NCBI RefSeq assembly: GCF_000008185.1
Contig: NC_002967.9
Span: 248,001-312,000 of the forward strand
Direction of reading: 5' to 3'
Source: Treponema denticola ATCC 35405
GTDB lineage: Bacteria > Spirochaetota > Spirochaetia > Treponematales > Treponemataceae
DNA: 64,000 bases
Position 1 is the stretch's first letter. Every line of letters begins with the position of its first letter. The position numbers and the translations under genes were made by a program. Under the pieces are notes generated by a model that had not been told where the DNA came from, did not search any database, and was given only the letters and a program-made list of their open reading frames with translations. This document shows positions 33,864 through 43,585 of the stretch, piece after piece.

Positions 33864-34106
33864 TTATTTTACCTCTATGCCTCTTAAAAAGATTAACATA
33901 AAAGATAAAAAACTTTTGTAAGCGGCTATTGTTTGAGCTGTTTTAATCATGCTGATGTCCGCAAGAGCCCGCACCGCTGTCGATTTAGCGGTTCCCTTCT
34001 GTCCCCGTATCAAAACACCGCCCAGCTTAGGATTAATCAAATTAAGAATCAAGGCTGCTTTCATTTCATCTTGCCCCAAGATGGCTGTAAAGGGATAGTT
34101 TTTCAT
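33864..34106 (-). pseudogene. Fragment of magnesium chelatase ATPase (BchI/ChlI-like)
   Basis: An 80-residue frame. The first 50 residues match the start of magnesium-chelatase AAA ATPases: [20 protein letters not shown] then [22 protein letters not shown], with P-loop GQKGTAKS. The rest, from about residue 51, is unrelated and runs to a stop. A full protein is over 330 residues, so this is a remnant. No other chelatase gene is in the window. Confidence 0.75.
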
Positions 34107-34207
34107 AGTGATTTGAGTATAGCATTTTTGGAGAGGGGTATCTAGGGATGGAGCCCTTGCAGCTATGAAAGAACAGCCGTATAATAAGTATCAATAAAGG
34201 GGAAATT

Positions 34208-34576
34208 ATGGGAAAATTGTTGTGGAAGCGGGTGTACGATCTGCCGGAAAAAGGCGACGGGTTTAGGATTTTGGCGGATAGGCTGTGGCCGCGCGGAATT
34301 TCGAAAGAAAAGGCCTGCATCAGCGAATGGGCAAAGGAAATTACACCTTCATCGGGTTTGCGGCAAGCTTATCACCGCAGCGAAATCGATTACAAAACTT
34401 TTTCGGAGCTGTACGCAAAAGAGTTGGTGCAAAATCCATGCACAAAAGATTTTACGGATAAAATCAAGGCCGAATTAAAAAATAGAAATGTTACAGTTTT
34501 GTATGCGAATAAAGATGTTGAACAAAGCCATATTCCCGTTTTGCAACGCTTTATCGAAAAAGTTCTGAACGGCTGA
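34208..34576 (+). CDS. DUF488-family protein (YeaO-like)
   Basis: A 122-residue cytosolic protein. LWKRVYDLPEKGDGFRILAD then RLWPRGISKEKA is the conserved start of this family; the segment ISEWAKEITPSSGLRQAYHR is also typical. Molecular function is not established. AAGGGGAA precedes ATG 34208. It is alone between the chelatase fragment and the flavoredoxin gene. Confidence 0.88.
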   Translation: MGKLLWKRVYDLPEKGDGFRILADRLWPRGISKEKACISEWAKEITPSSGLRQAYHRSEIDYKTFSELYAKELVQNPCTKDFTDKIKAELKNRNVTVLYANKDVEQSHIPVLQRFIEKVLNG

Positions 34577-34678
34577 AAGCACTGCTGCTGTAATCTTAAT
34601 TGATACAATTAAATCTTGCGCAAATCAGACTTGTTTTTTCTGTTAATTTGAATATAATTATGTATAGAAGAGGTTTCT

Positions 34679-35242
34679 ATGAGAAAAAAATTAGATATTA
34701 CCGACGGAATTTTTCCTATGCCCGTATTAATGGTTGCTACCTATAATGATGATGGAAGCATAAATGTTATGAACGCTGCATGGGGAACTATGCAAGAACG
34801 TTCCATTATAGCTCTTAATTTGACCGAAACACATAAGACAGTAAAAAATATCAAGGCGAGAGGCGCTTTTACCGTTAGTATTGCTGATGCTGCTCATGTA
34901 CTTGAAGCCGACTACTTTGGTGTTGCTTCCGGCAATAAGGTTCCTAATAAGCTGGAGAAGACCGGTCTTACCGCAAGCAAGGCGGAAACCGTTGACGCTC
35001 CTGTTATAAACGAATTTCCGATTTGTCTGGAATGTGAATTTATTGAGTATCAGAATGATAAATATGGTTGCGGTGTTATAGGAAAGGTTGTCAATGTAAC
35101 TGCTGACGAAAGTGTTATGCCGAATGGAAAGCTTGATATGTCGTTAGTAAATGCCATAGCCTTTGATCCATATACACACGGATATTACAAAGTATCAGAG
35201 CGTGTCGGTGAAGCCTTTAAAGACGGTTTAAAGCTTAAATAA
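34679..35242 (+). CDS. Flavin reductase-domain protein (flavoredoxin)
   Basis: A 187-residue FMN-binding protein. The fold pattern PMPVLMVATYNDDGSINVMN and then KTVKNIKARGAFTVSIADAAHV matches flavin-reductase-like (DIM6/NTAB) domains. These pass electrons from NAD(P)H or thiols to flavin or oxygenases. AGAGG precedes ATG 34679. A strong terminator follows. Confidence 0.88.
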   Translation: MRKKLDITDGIFPMPVLMVATYNDDGSINVMNAAWGTMQERSIIALNLTETHKTVKNIKARGAFTVSIADAAHVLEADYFGVASGNKVPNKLEKTGLTASKAETVDAPVINEFPICLECEFIEYQNDKYGCGVIGKVVNVTADESVMPNGKLDMSLVNAIAFDPYTHGYYKVSERVGEAFKDGLKLK

Positions 35243-35333
35243 TAAACCGGTGTTTAATAATATTCATTTAAAATATGTTCTATTTGTTTACAGTATTTTG
35301 GCGCCTTTTCTGAAGGAACAGCAGAATGTTACC

Positions 35334-35370
35334 CCACCGATTAGTCTTGTTGGCTAATCGGTGGTTTTTT
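35334..35370. terminator. Intrinsic terminator
   Basis: CCACCGATTAG (35334-35344) pairs with CTAATCGGTGG (35354-35364) with a 9-base loop, followed by seven T residues. It ends the flavoredoxin transcript and lies 30 bases from the end of the convergent transporter gene. Confidence 0.9.
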
Positions 35371-35399
35371 TGTTTGAGTCTTTAAAAGATCGGCTTATT

Positions 35400-36725
35400 C
35401 TAGCCGATGCCTCCATAGAAGATACCGAGAATATAAACTATTAAGGTTAAACCGCAATATATATATTTTCCCTGAATAGCATACGAATCTCCGACTCTTT
35501 TCAGTCTGCCTTTTGAAACCTCATTAAGAACGAAGTCTTTACCGGCAACCCAGAAGAACATGACTCCGGCAAGTAAGGCTCCCAGAGGAATTATGTAAAT
35601 ACTAATTACATCCATCCATGTACCAAGTACGTTTCCGTCCTCAACTACTAAACCTACTGCAAAGCCGAGGCCAAGAACTATTGCAAGAGCTGCTTTTCGG
35701 CTGAGATTAAACTTTTGCTGCATAAGTTCTACAGGGGTTTCATATAGGTTTATTAGAGATGTAATACCTGCGAATAATACGGCAATGAAGAATATAATTG
35801 AAAAGAGGGTTCCCGCGGGCATTTCTTTGAAGATCATAGGCATTGTTATGAACATCAAAGGCGGTCCTGCGGCAGGCTCCAGTCCATAAGCAAAAACTGC
35901 CGGAATGATAACCAAGGCTGCAATCATAGCTGCAAGGGTATCAAAGATTGCTGTGTACTTTGCACTGGTCCGAGCATCTTCACTGTCATTTAGATAGCTT
36001 CCGTATACAACGGTACCGCTTCCTGCTAATGAAAGAGAAAAAAATGCCTGGCCTAAGGCAAATACCCATGTTTTGATATTGGCTAATGCAGACCAATCCG
36101 TTTTAAAAAGGAATTTATAACCGTCCAAGGCTTTAGGCAGCGTTGCAACCCGGATTGCAAGAATAATAAATAAGGTAAAGAATGTAGGCATCATAATTTT
36201 ATTTATTTTTTCGATACCTGCTGAAACACCTGCAACCATCACAAAGAATGAAAATGCAATAGCAATGATGTGCCAAGGTAAGCTTGACAAGGGTCCGGCG
36301 ATAGTACCGAAATATGCACCGCTGTTTTCTGCAGCAAGCATAGAACCTGTAAAAGCTCCTACTGCAAATCGGATAATCCATCCCACAACAACAGTGTATC
36401 CGATAGCAATACCTAAAGATCCGATAACGGGAATCCAACCGATATAATTACCGGCTTCGCTTCCTCTCATTCTTGTTGCTTTTAAAAATGCCCCATGGGG
36501 GCCGGTTTTCATAGCCCTACCGAAACACATTTCTTCAACTACGCCGGTATAACCGATAACGGCAACGAAAATAATGTATGGAATTAAAAAAGCCGCTCCT
36601 CCAAATTGTCCGACGCGGAAGGGAAAAAGCCAGATGTTTCCCATACCGACAGCGGACCCGATACAAGCAAGAATAAAGCCCCACTTTGAGTTAAACTGAT
36701 CTCGCTTTGATTCTATGTTTGCCAT
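35400..36725 (-). CDS. Sodium-dependent amino acid transporter, NSS/SNF family
   Basis: A 441-residue membrane protein, a typical LeuT-fold NSS transporter with about 11-12 helices. TM1 shows GSAVGMGNIWLFPFRVGQFGG, the unwound substrate/sodium site. It imports an amino acid with sodium. Placement directly after tryptophanase (81-base gap, same strand) suggests tryptophan; this is inference. Confidence 0.92.
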   Translation of the reverse strand: MANIESKRDQFNSKWGFILACIGSAVGMGNIWLFPFRVGQFGGAAFLIPYIIFVAVIGYTGVVEEMCFGRAMKTGPHGAFLKATRMRGSEAGNYIGWIPVIGSLGIAIGYTVVVGWIIRFAVGAFTGSMLAAENSGAYFGTIAGPLSSLPWHIIAIAFSFFVMVAGVSAGIEKINKIMMPTFFTLFIILAIRVATLPKALDGYKFLFKTDWSALANIKTWVFALGQAFFSLSLAGSGTVVYGSYLNDSEDARTSAKYTAIFDTLAAMIAALVIIPAVFAYGLEPAAGPPLMFITMPMIFKEMPAGTLFSIIFFIAVLFAGITSLINLYETPVELMQQKFNLSRKAALAIVLGLGFAVGLVVEDGNVLGTWMDVISIYIIPLGALLAGVMFFWVAGKDFVLNEVSKGRLKRVGDSYAIQGKYIYCGLTLIVYILGIFYGGIG

Positions 36726-36806
36726 ATAGACCTCCTTATTTTATAAATACAACATACAATACAAACCGGCGGAAGGATAATTAACGGCTATCCATCCGCT
36801 AAATGG

Positions 36807-38186
36807 TTATTTTATGGGTTCCAAATGAGCTTGGAAGTGTCTAAGAATCGGTGGTTCCCAGATAATTTTGTAGCCCTTAACCTGAGAGGCTCTTTCTTTA
36901 ATGTTAATTAAAGCTCCTGCAATAACGTCTAAGTGAGATTGGGTGTATACTCTTCTTGGAATTGCAAGACGGGCAAATTCGAATTCCGATTTGATCTGTT
37001 CTCCTGTTTCGGGATCGTTTCCGAGCATAAAGGAACCGATGTCGCATGTTCGGATTCCGGCTTCTTTGTATAACTCTACGCAAAGAGTATGGCCGGGGAA
37101 TTGATAATAGGGAATGTGCGGGAACATGGCGTTGGCATCAACATAAACACCGTGTCCTCCTGCAGGGTTTTGAATGGCAACGCCTGCATCAAGGAGCTGA
37201 GAGGCTAGGTATTCCATAGAAGCGTTTCGGTATTTTAAATATTCTTCATCAATACCTTCGTATAAACCTATGGCTAATGCTTCAAGATCGCGTCCTGAAA
37301 GACCTCCGTAGGTAATAAATCCTTCAAAAGAAATACAGTTGCCCTTAATCATCTGATAGATTTCTTGATTGTTTTTAATACCTATCAAACCGCCCATATT
37401 AACGATAGCATCTTTTTTTGCACTCATCGTAAAGGTATCGGCATAGCTGAACATTTCACGAATAATTTCTTTAATGGGCTTGTTCTTGAATTCTTCTTCT
37501 CTTTGTTTTACAAAGTAGGCATTTTCTGCAAATCGTGCTGCATCAATATTGAACAAAATGCCGTATTTTTTTGCAATTTTGGCAACATCACGGATGTTCT
37601 GAATTGAAACAGGTTGTCCTCCGGCAGAGTTGTTTGTAATAGTCATTACAATCATTCCGACCTTTTCTTTTCCATGCTCGTTAATAAGCTGTTCGAGCTT
37701 TTCAACATCCATATTTCCCTTAAAAGGTGCATATTCGGAAGGTTTTTTTGCCTCCTTACATACGCAGTCGAGAGGTCTTCCTCCGGCCAGAGTTACATGA
37801 GCTCTGGTTGTGTCAAAGAACATATTTGAAATAGCAACTTGGCCTTTTTTGAGCAACAAGGGGAATAAAACCTTTTCTGCTGCTCGGCCCTGATGGACGG
37901 GCTGGATAAATTCATATCCGAAGATATCCTTTCCGGCATCAACCAATTTGAAATAGCTTTTTCCTCCGGCATAGGCTTCATCTCCGACCATAACGCCTCC
38001 CCATTGCTTATCGCTCATTGCGTTTGTGCCGCTGTCTGTCAATAAGTCAATGTAGACATCTTCTCCACGTAAGTTAAACATATTGTATTTTGCTTTTTCA
38101 AGATACTTAATGCGGTCCTCACGTGTTGTCATTTTGATAGGTTCAACCATCTTAATTCTAAAAGGTTCCGGTACATACTTTTTCAT
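36807..38186 (-). CDS. tnaA: Tryptophanase
   Basis: A 459-residue PLP enzyme that splits L-tryptophan to indole, pyruvate and ammonia. The Schiff-base lysine is in [14 protein letters not shown]. Conserved [10 protein letters not shown] and the C-terminal [15 protein letters not shown] are present. AGGAGG precedes ATG 38186, with a clear promoter upstream. No TnaC-like leader peptide is seen in the 200 bases before it. The NSS transporter follows in the same operon. Confidence 0.97.
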   Translation of the reverse strand: MKKYVPEPFRIKMVEPIKMTTREDRIKYLEKAKYNMFNLRGEDVYIDLLTDSGTNAMSDKQWGGVMVGDEAYAGGKSYFKLVDAGKDIFGYEFIQPVHQGRAAEKVLFPLLLKKGQVAISNMFFDTTRAHVTLAGGRPLDCVCKEAKKPSEYAPFKGNMDVEKLEQLINEHGKEKVGMIVMTITNNSAGGQPVSIQNIRDVAKIAKKYGILFNIDAARFAENAYFVKQREEEFKNKPIKEIIREMFSYADTFTMSAKKDAIVNMGGLIGIKNNQEIYQMIKGNCISFEGFITYGGLSGRDLEALAIGLYEGIDEEYLKYRNASMEYLASQLLDAGVAIQNPAGGHGVYVDANAMFPHIPYYQFPGHTLCVELYKEAGIRTCDIGSFMLGNDPETGEQIKSEFEFARLAIPRRVYTQSHLDVIAGALINIKERASQVKGYKIIWEPPILRHFQAHLEPIK

Positions 38187-38218
38187 TAAAAAGCCTCCTA
38201 TAAATTATTATAGCTTTT

Positions 38219-38247
38219 AGTGTACCATGCCTTTTTTGTACTGTCAA
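38219..38247 (-). promoter_or_regulatory. Promoter of tnaA
   Basis: On the minus strand TTGACA (38242-38247) and TACACT (38219-38224) are 17 bases apart, 33 bases before the start codon. Confidence 0.7.
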
Positions 38248-38402
38248 GGTCTTCTTTTTTTAATACTGTAGGTAATAGCATATAACTATTTATCTAATAC
38301 AATATATAGAGGGTAACTGATTTCAATATTTTGGGAGCCCTATACTACCTGCTTACAATGTTTATATCATATCGATATAATATATATATTATGGAGAACC
38401 GT

Positions 38403-39221
38403 ATGATCAAAATGGTAAAGCATATATTTTTTTGTGCAGCTTTTTTACTGTGTGCTGCGTTCGTTTTTGCTGCTGATGACAATAAAGTCGAAGATATACC
38501 CGCTATTAGAGTGTATGATGCGAAAGAGGTCCTGGTGTGTGAACTGACAGAAGACGTAGACATTAAAGCCTTTAATGATTTGTTGTTAGAGAGCGTCGAG
38601 GTTTCCGTCGACGATGCCGCTTTTGTGCCGGCACCTACAAATGCCGAGATAGCCTATCGATATGAAATATTCAAAGATTCATCTAACAGCATAAGCCTTC
38701 TTATCTATGCAAACAGTCAAATCGCATATATACCCAATACACCGAAAAGCGATGATATGCCGGATGTGTTTGCATGGGTGCTCTTTGGAGAAGCATACAA
38801 CATACTGTCCAGGCCTGCTTTATTAAAAAAGGAACTTATTCGGTATCAAAATAGATATAACAATATTTTTGTCTATGATGCAAAAGGTTTTCTGGTATCT
38901 GCTGCGAGTATTCCGTCAGCCTTGGAAATGTTCGGCAAAATAATGGACATCTATTCCGGTGATATATATGAAAACCGATTTTCGGGAAGCGTTTTACCTG
39001 AAAAGAGTGTACACAAAGGAAGACAACTGCTATACCGTTATACCGTTTGGAGTTTTAACAATGAAACTATCCGAATATACATTTACGGAAATACTGACAA
39101 AGCTGTACTCACAAAATCATTTCCCGATTGGGCTGAGTGTACTCTGTCAAAAGAAGGCTATGAATTATTTAAAAACCCGAAACAACTAATTAAACGATTG
39201 GAAAAAGTAGTAGTTGAATAG
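38403..39221 (+). CDS. Exported protein of unknown function
   Basis: About 272 residues, starting at ATG 38403 with GGAG before it. The signal peptide MIKMVKHIFFCAAFLLCAAF ends at FA-AD. The mature part has two similar halves, each opening with a V-YDAKxxLV segment (VYDAKEVLVCEL and VYDAKGFLVSAA), suggesting an internal duplication of about 130 residues. I do not recognise the family. It precedes two putative immunity-like genes on the same strand. Confidence 0.7.
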   Translation: MIKMVKHIFFCAAFLLCAAFVFAADDNKVEDIPAIRVYDAKEVLVCELTEDVDIKAFNDLLLESVEVSVDDAAFVPAPTNAEIAYRYEIFKDSSNSISLLIYANSQIAYIPNTPKSDDMPDVFAWVLFGEAYNILSRPALLKKELIRYQNRYNNIFVYDAKGFLVSAASIPSALEMFGKIMDIYSGDIYENRFSGSVLPEKSVHKGRQLLYRYTVWSFNNETIRIYIYGNTDKAVLTKSFPDWAECTLSKEGYELFKNPKQLIKRLEKVVVE

Positions 39222-39291
39222 AACAAAAAAGCTCCAATATGAAAGATACGAAGTTATAGAAAATAAAAAAAAGACAAGGAGAATTCCGGTG

Positions 39292-40785
39292 ATGAAAGCT
39301 AAAAGCGGAGATGTATACTGTGTGTATAATTCATATTTAAAAAAATATACTGCGTGCCAAATAACCAAGATAGAGGAAGGTGATAAAAAGCCGAAAGCAG
39401 TGCAGCTCTGGTTAGATTGGTCGGGTGAACAGCCTCTCAAAGAGGAAGAATTACCTTTACTAAAGCCGCTTTATCAGGACTTTATGTACTGGAAACGTGG
39501 TCTGCATCTTTGTAATGTTGATGTCATGGTGCCTGCGAACCATATGTTAATCGGTAACATGCAGCCATTAACCGATGAAAGCACAAATACCTATGCAAGG
39601 TCTTGGGGAAACGGATACGAAGTATATCGTCAACTTAAATGGCAGGAAATTCCTAAAGAGCAAAGAGATGCGTTTAAAAAAGCGGAGAGCAGTAAGGAAA
39701 AAATTATATTTGCCGGAAAAGAAATGGCGGTTTCCAGACATCGCATACATGATGATGTTCCTTTTGAAAATGTGCTGGAATTAAAAGCCTTTCCATGCTT
39801 ATCCTATTTGGCATGTAAAAAATGGCATATCGGTTTATATGAATATTTACAATCATGTCCGTTTTTAGATGAGCTGGTACTTGAAAATCATCAGCAAAAA
39901 AGATTGGATTTTTCCAATGCGCATTTGCACAGACTTTCTATTGATATGAACGGCGTGGAAGAACTGTATCTGAATAACGAATTGGAAGAACTTATTCTGT
40001 TAGGTGAAGTAACAAATAACTGTAAAATACATGCTGTTGAAAACGGAGCTTTATTACTTTTAACAGCAACTAAAATAGTGCCTAAAATACAGGAGCTAAA
40101 AGACTTGGGCAAACTGCATTGCTCAGAGATTACAGAACTTGATGTAGCCGAGATTTTAAAAGCATACCCGATGCTGCGGGAATTGCGGCTATGGGGCAAA
40201 CCCGGTATTCTTTCTAACCTTTCTATGCTATCCCGATTTAGAAAATTGGAGGGCTTTACTACGGTTGATTTATTCGGTTTTTCTGCCGAAGACATTCCGG
40301 AGCCGGATCGTTTACCTAACTTACATTGGTTTTGGATGAGCAGCCTGCCGGAAAATGCAGCAAAAAAAGCTAAACAGCTTTATAAAAAGAGAAAAGAAGA
40401 AGGGCTTGATCTTTGGATACAAAAGCCGCGAAAACCGGAATGGTTGGCGCAAAACCTTGACAATCCGTTCCGCTCATGGGACGGACAAGAAAATATTTCT
40501 GCAGCGAATGCCAAGAAAGCAGCAGATTTATATAAAAAAACAAGAGCCGAAATTCTCAAATTGGAACAAAGCTCGCCGATCGAAGCTGCTCGGACTGCCG
40601 AAGCTTTGGTGAGGGCATACACCGAAGCCTTTAATAAGATGGACAAACGCAAATATTTTATTGAAACAGTAGAAAGAGAGGATATCTATTGTGCTCTTAC
40701 AGAACTTTTAGATTTAATACCGCCTTCTCTATCTATCAATAAAGAAAAGCTCTTGGAAATTTTTGATACGATACGGGATTTTTAG
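39292..40785 (+). CDS. Putative immunity-like protein (Imm26-like N-terminus, LRR-like middle)
   Basis: About 497 residues from ATG 39292 (AAGGAG ten bases before); an in-frame start at 39214 overlaps the preceding gene end and has no site. Residues 1-60 (KAKSGDVYCVYNSYLKKYTA) look like the Imm26 fold of polymorphic-toxin immunity proteins. Residues about 160-340 have leucine-rich, short repeated strands (LDELVLENH, RLSIDMNGVEELYL, LRELRLWGK). No toxin gene is near. Function inferred weakly; scaffold or immunity are both possible. Confidence 0.55.
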   Translation: MKAKSGDVYCVYNSYLKKYTACQITKIEEGDKKPKAVQLWLDWSGEQPLKEEELPLLKPLYQDFMYWKRGLHLCNVDVMVPANHMLIGNMQPLTDESTNTYARSWGNGYEVYRQLKWQEIPKEQRDAFKKAESSKEKIIFAGKEMAVSRHRIHDDVPFENVLELKAFPCLSYLACKKWHIGLYEYLQSCPFLDELVLENHQQKRLDFSNAHLHRLSIDMNGVEELYLNNELEELILLGEVTNNCKIHAVENGALLLLTATKIVPKIQELKDLGKLHCSEITELDVAEILKAYPMLRELRLWGKPGILSNLSMLSRFRKLEGFTTVDLFGFSAEDIPEPDRLPNLHWFWMSSLPENAAKKAKQLYKKRKEEGLDLWIQKPRKPEWLAQNLDNPFRSWDGQENISAANAKKAADLYKKTRAEILKLEQSSPIEAARTAEALVRAYTEAFNKMDKRKYFIETVEREDIYCALTELLDLIPPSLSINKEKLLEIFDTIRDF

Positions 40786-40793
40786 GATAAATA

Positions 40794-41372
40794 ATGTTTC
40801 CGAATTATTTGGACGGTGCAAGAGTTAGATATTACACAAATGAAGATCACTTTGGAATCGTCGATTACAACAACGGTGAAAAAATCATATCGATACATTA
40901 TCTTACAATTTGCAGTTATGCAAATGAAGAAGGCTTTTATTTATTGTTTTGTGATGAAAAATACAATGTAGTCAGTGATTATTTTTTTGATAGTGTCGAA
41001 GAATGCAAAGAAGTTGCGAAAAAGTCAAAAGAAAATATAGAGTGGATTCAAAAGACAGACAGCACAGCCGAATTTACGTTTGAAGAAATTAAAACTTTAC
41101 TATTAAAAAGCATAGATGAATATGACTGTGAAGCGGAGTTACGCTTATTTTTTGAAAATAATTCCAACGAATATATGATTATTATCTACAAAGACCGCTG
41201 CTCTTTTCAAAGGTGCGGTAATATCAAAAAATCAAGCGGAGAATATTATTACAAAACATTGGATGAATTATATACGGCAACTCAAGTCGATGATATTATT
41301 TTAAAAAAAGATTGGGATAAAATCATCACATTTGACTGTGAAGATTTTGAAATATTAGGATTCTGGAAATAA
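40794..41372 (+). CDS. Hypothetical protein, possible immunity protein
   Basis: A 192-residue acidic cytosolic protein with no signal peptide. It starts 8 bases after the preceding gene stops, so the two are co-transcribed. Sequence is rich in Tyr, Glu and Lys with no motif I recognise; small acidic proteins in such places are often immunity proteins. That is a weak inference. Confidence 0.6.
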   Translation: MFPNYLDGARVRYYTNEDHFGIVDYNNGEKIISIHYLTICSYANEEGFYLLFCDEKYNVVSDYFFDSVEECKEVAKKSKENIEWIQKTDSTAEFTFEEIKTLLLKSIDEYDCEAELRLFFENNSNEYMIIIYKDRCSFQRCGNIKKSSGEYYYKTLDELYTATQVDDIILKKDWDKIITFDCEDFEILGFWK

Positions 41373-41407
41373 TTTTGGGGATTAGGGTACATATCAAAAA
41401 ATAACTT

Positions 41408-42832
41408 TTATTTCGTTTGAGCTTCTTCCTCAAGCATGATTTCAAAGCTGCAGCATGCAGCGATAAGTTCAAAGTCGTGCGTAATAACGATAATCGTTTT
41501 ACCGCGAGCTGCCGCGTCCAAAAAAGCTTTTGCAAGGATGTCCGCATGATAGCCGTCCAAACCGCTGGTCGGCTCATCGAAAATGAGGATATCGCGGCCG
41601 GACAGCAGGGCGCAGGCAACGGAAAGTCTCTGTTTTTGTCCTCCGGAAAGCGTTGCAGGGTGAACATCTTTGAGGTCATAGAGCCCCATGGTCTGTAAGA
41701 TATTCCGCGCCCGTTCAAGCTTATCAGGGGTGTTCATCATACTCAATAAAATTTCTTCGGAAACGCTTTCGGTAAAGAATTGCGTTCCAGTATCGTTGGC
41801 GCTGTACCATACCGCTTTGCGGCGCGCCCAAAGCCCGCATTTTTTTCCGTTAAGGAATACCGTGCCGCCCGACTCTTTATTAAGCCCGCTCAAAATAAGG
41901 CCGAGCGTTGTTTTTCCAACTCCGTTTTTACCGGTAAGCGCAATAATCTGTCCGCGCGATACGGGAAAAGATACTGTTTGCAAAATAAGGTTCCCCTTTT
42001 CTTTGCGGTATATCCCGTCTGCTTGCAGTAAGGGTTCGTTTGCCGTACCGGAAGATAAGGCTCTTGATGAAGGAGGGGGAAGATCCGGTTTTAAAGCAGG
42101 CGTAAATGACCTCAATCCAAAAAGCTTTTTTTGCTCAAGCGTCATTTTCTGCATTTCTTCAGCCGTATGCGACCACTGTATTGTCCCTCCATCTATATAG
42201 ATAAAACGGTCGGCAATTCCATACAGCCAGCTTAACCTATGTTCTGCAATAATCAGAGTACGCCCTTCTTCTTTGAGCTTCTTTAAAACATGAGAAAGCC
42301 TTACGGCGCTTTCTTCATCGAGATTAGCAGTCGGCTCATCACATACGTATATTGAAGGCGAGAGGGCATAGACCGAAGCGATTGCAGCGCGCTGTTTTTC
42401 TCCGCTTGAAAATGTGTCAAGCGTATGGTCTCGTAATGTTGCAAGATGAAATGCTTCGATTGCCCCCTCCGTGCGGGCGATGATCTCGTGTTGTGCCAGT
42501 CCGTAATTTTCGCATGAAAAAGCAATCTCACCTGCAAGCTCGGAAGAAAAAAACTGGCTCTGCGGCTCCTGAAATACGCTGCCTATAAATTTGCCCCTCT
42601 CCCATAATGGGGTAGAAGACATATCTTTTCCGCCGATAGAGATATTTCCTGAAAGCGCTCCACTGTAATAACCCGGTGCTAATCCGTTTAAAAGGCGCAA
42701 TATTGTCGTTTTTCCGCCGCCCGACGGCCCGGTTAGAACCGTACATTCGCCTTCGTTAATTGTAAGGTTTATGTTTGATACACCTCTTTCACTGTTTTCA
42801 TAATGAAAACTTACATTTTCCATCCGTATCAT
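41408..42832 (-). CDS. ecfA: ECF transporter ATPase, two fused domains (second locus)
   Basis: 474 residues from ATG 42832, whose TAATG overlaps the EcfT stop. Domain 1: GPSGGGKTTILRLLNG, VFQEPQSQFF, SSGEKQRAAIASVYALS, DEPTANLD. Domain 2: GKNGVGKTTLGLILSG, LSGGQKQRLSVACALL, IFDEPTSGLDGYH. It powers the transporter with the EcfT and S genes just upstream. A longer in-frame reading of 620 residues has a Cys/Arg-rich extension that overlaps ecfT and is not real. Confidence 0.9.
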   Translation of the reverse strand: MIRMENVSFHYENSERGVSNINLTINEGECTVLTGPSGGGKTTILRLLNGLAPGYYSGALSGNISIGGKDMSSTPLWERGKFIGSVFQEPQSQFFSSELAGEIAFSCENYGLAQHEIIARTEGAIEAFHLATLRDHTLDTFSSGEKQRAAIASVYALSPSIYVCDEPTANLDEESAVRLSHVLKKLKEEGRTLIIAEHRLSWLYGIADRFIYIDGGTIQWSHTAEEMQKMTLEQKKLFGLRSFTPALKPDLPPPSSRALSSGTANEPLLQADGIYRKEKGNLILQTVSFPVSRGQIIALTGKNGVGKTTLGLILSGLNKESGGTVFLNGKKCGLWARRKAVWYSANDTGTQFFTESVSEEILLSMMNTPDKLERARNILQTMGLYDLKDVHPATLSGGQKQRLSVACALLSGRDILIFDEPTSGLDGYHADILAKAFLDAAARGKTIIVITHDFELIAACCSFEIMLEEEAQTK

Positions 42833-43530
42833 TAAGCAAGACTCCTTACTATGATAACCGCAGCTGTAGTAGTACTCCACACGATAACAGCTATATAGTC
42901 GAAAGTCCGCATCTTTTTTCCGTAATAGCTGCTCCGTTTTACCGGACACTGAATACCCCGCACAACTGCCGAGACTGCGAGTTGATCGGCAATTTGAATG
43001 CAGCGTAAAAGCAGAGGAATCAGTACATATTCTCCCGTTTCTAAGGGATGAGTTAGGATGCGGGCCGGGTCCAAAAGGCCTTTGGTTTTCATTGAAAGGC
43101 GGAGCTTTTTTACTTCCGCTTTCATCACCGGTATAAAACGGAAAATAACGAGTAGTCCTAAAATAACGGAGACCGGCATTCCGATACGGGAAAGGAAAGC
43201 TGCAATCTCTCCGGGCGGCGTTGTTATCACATCCCATCCTATAAGCATAATGGGCAAGAGGTTCCAACATAAAAAAATATAGAATTCCGGTATGATGATT
43301 GTTCTAATGCCATACCGGCGGATACCTATTAAGAGAAGCATTAGCAGCGCATAAAAGAGACCGAATGATATCAGCAGCCGCCATTTACACTGGACGGCAA
43401 GATATAAAAGACCTATAAGCGAAAGAATACCGTTTATCCTGTAATCGGCGATAAAAAATGAGCTTACAATAACGCACAAAAGCGTCCACAATTTTACCGG
43501 AGCCGTAAAATCTTTTGAAACCTTTTTCAT
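42832..43530 (-). CDS. ecfT: ECF transporter transmembrane component EcfT (second locus)
   Basis: 232 residues, five helices, with the coupling region KKLRLSMKTKGLLDPARILT and TGEYVLIPLLLRCIQIADQLA. It shares order and length with the first locus EcfT. It overlaps the EcfA start by one base and lies 55 bases after the S component. Confidence 0.88.
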   Translation of the reverse strand: MKKVSKDFTAPVKLWTLLCVIVSSFFIADYRINGILSLIGLLYLAVQCKWRLLISFGLFYALLMLLLIGIRRYGIRTIIIPEFYIFLCWNLLPIMLIGWDVITTPPGEIAAFLSRIGMPVSVILGLLVIFRFIPVMKAEVKKLRLSMKTKGLLDPARILTHPLETGEYVLIPLLLRCIQIADQLAVSAVVRGIQCPVKRSSYYGKKMRTFDYIAVIVWSTTTAAVIIVRSLA

Positions 43531-43585
43531 TTAATTTTTTAACAAGGCATTTTTAAAAACTCTGATGAGCTTTTTGCAAATGTTT

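Noticed and set aside
38187-38330. A TnaC-type leader peptide or tryptophan riboswitch upstream of tnaA
   Set aside because: The spacer holds a simple promoter and ribosome site; no short Trp-containing frame was found.
42833-43270. N-terminal extension of the second ECF ATPase
   Set aside because: Runs through ecfT in another frame, rich in Cys and Arg, unlike any transporter; ATG 42832 with TAATG coupling is better.
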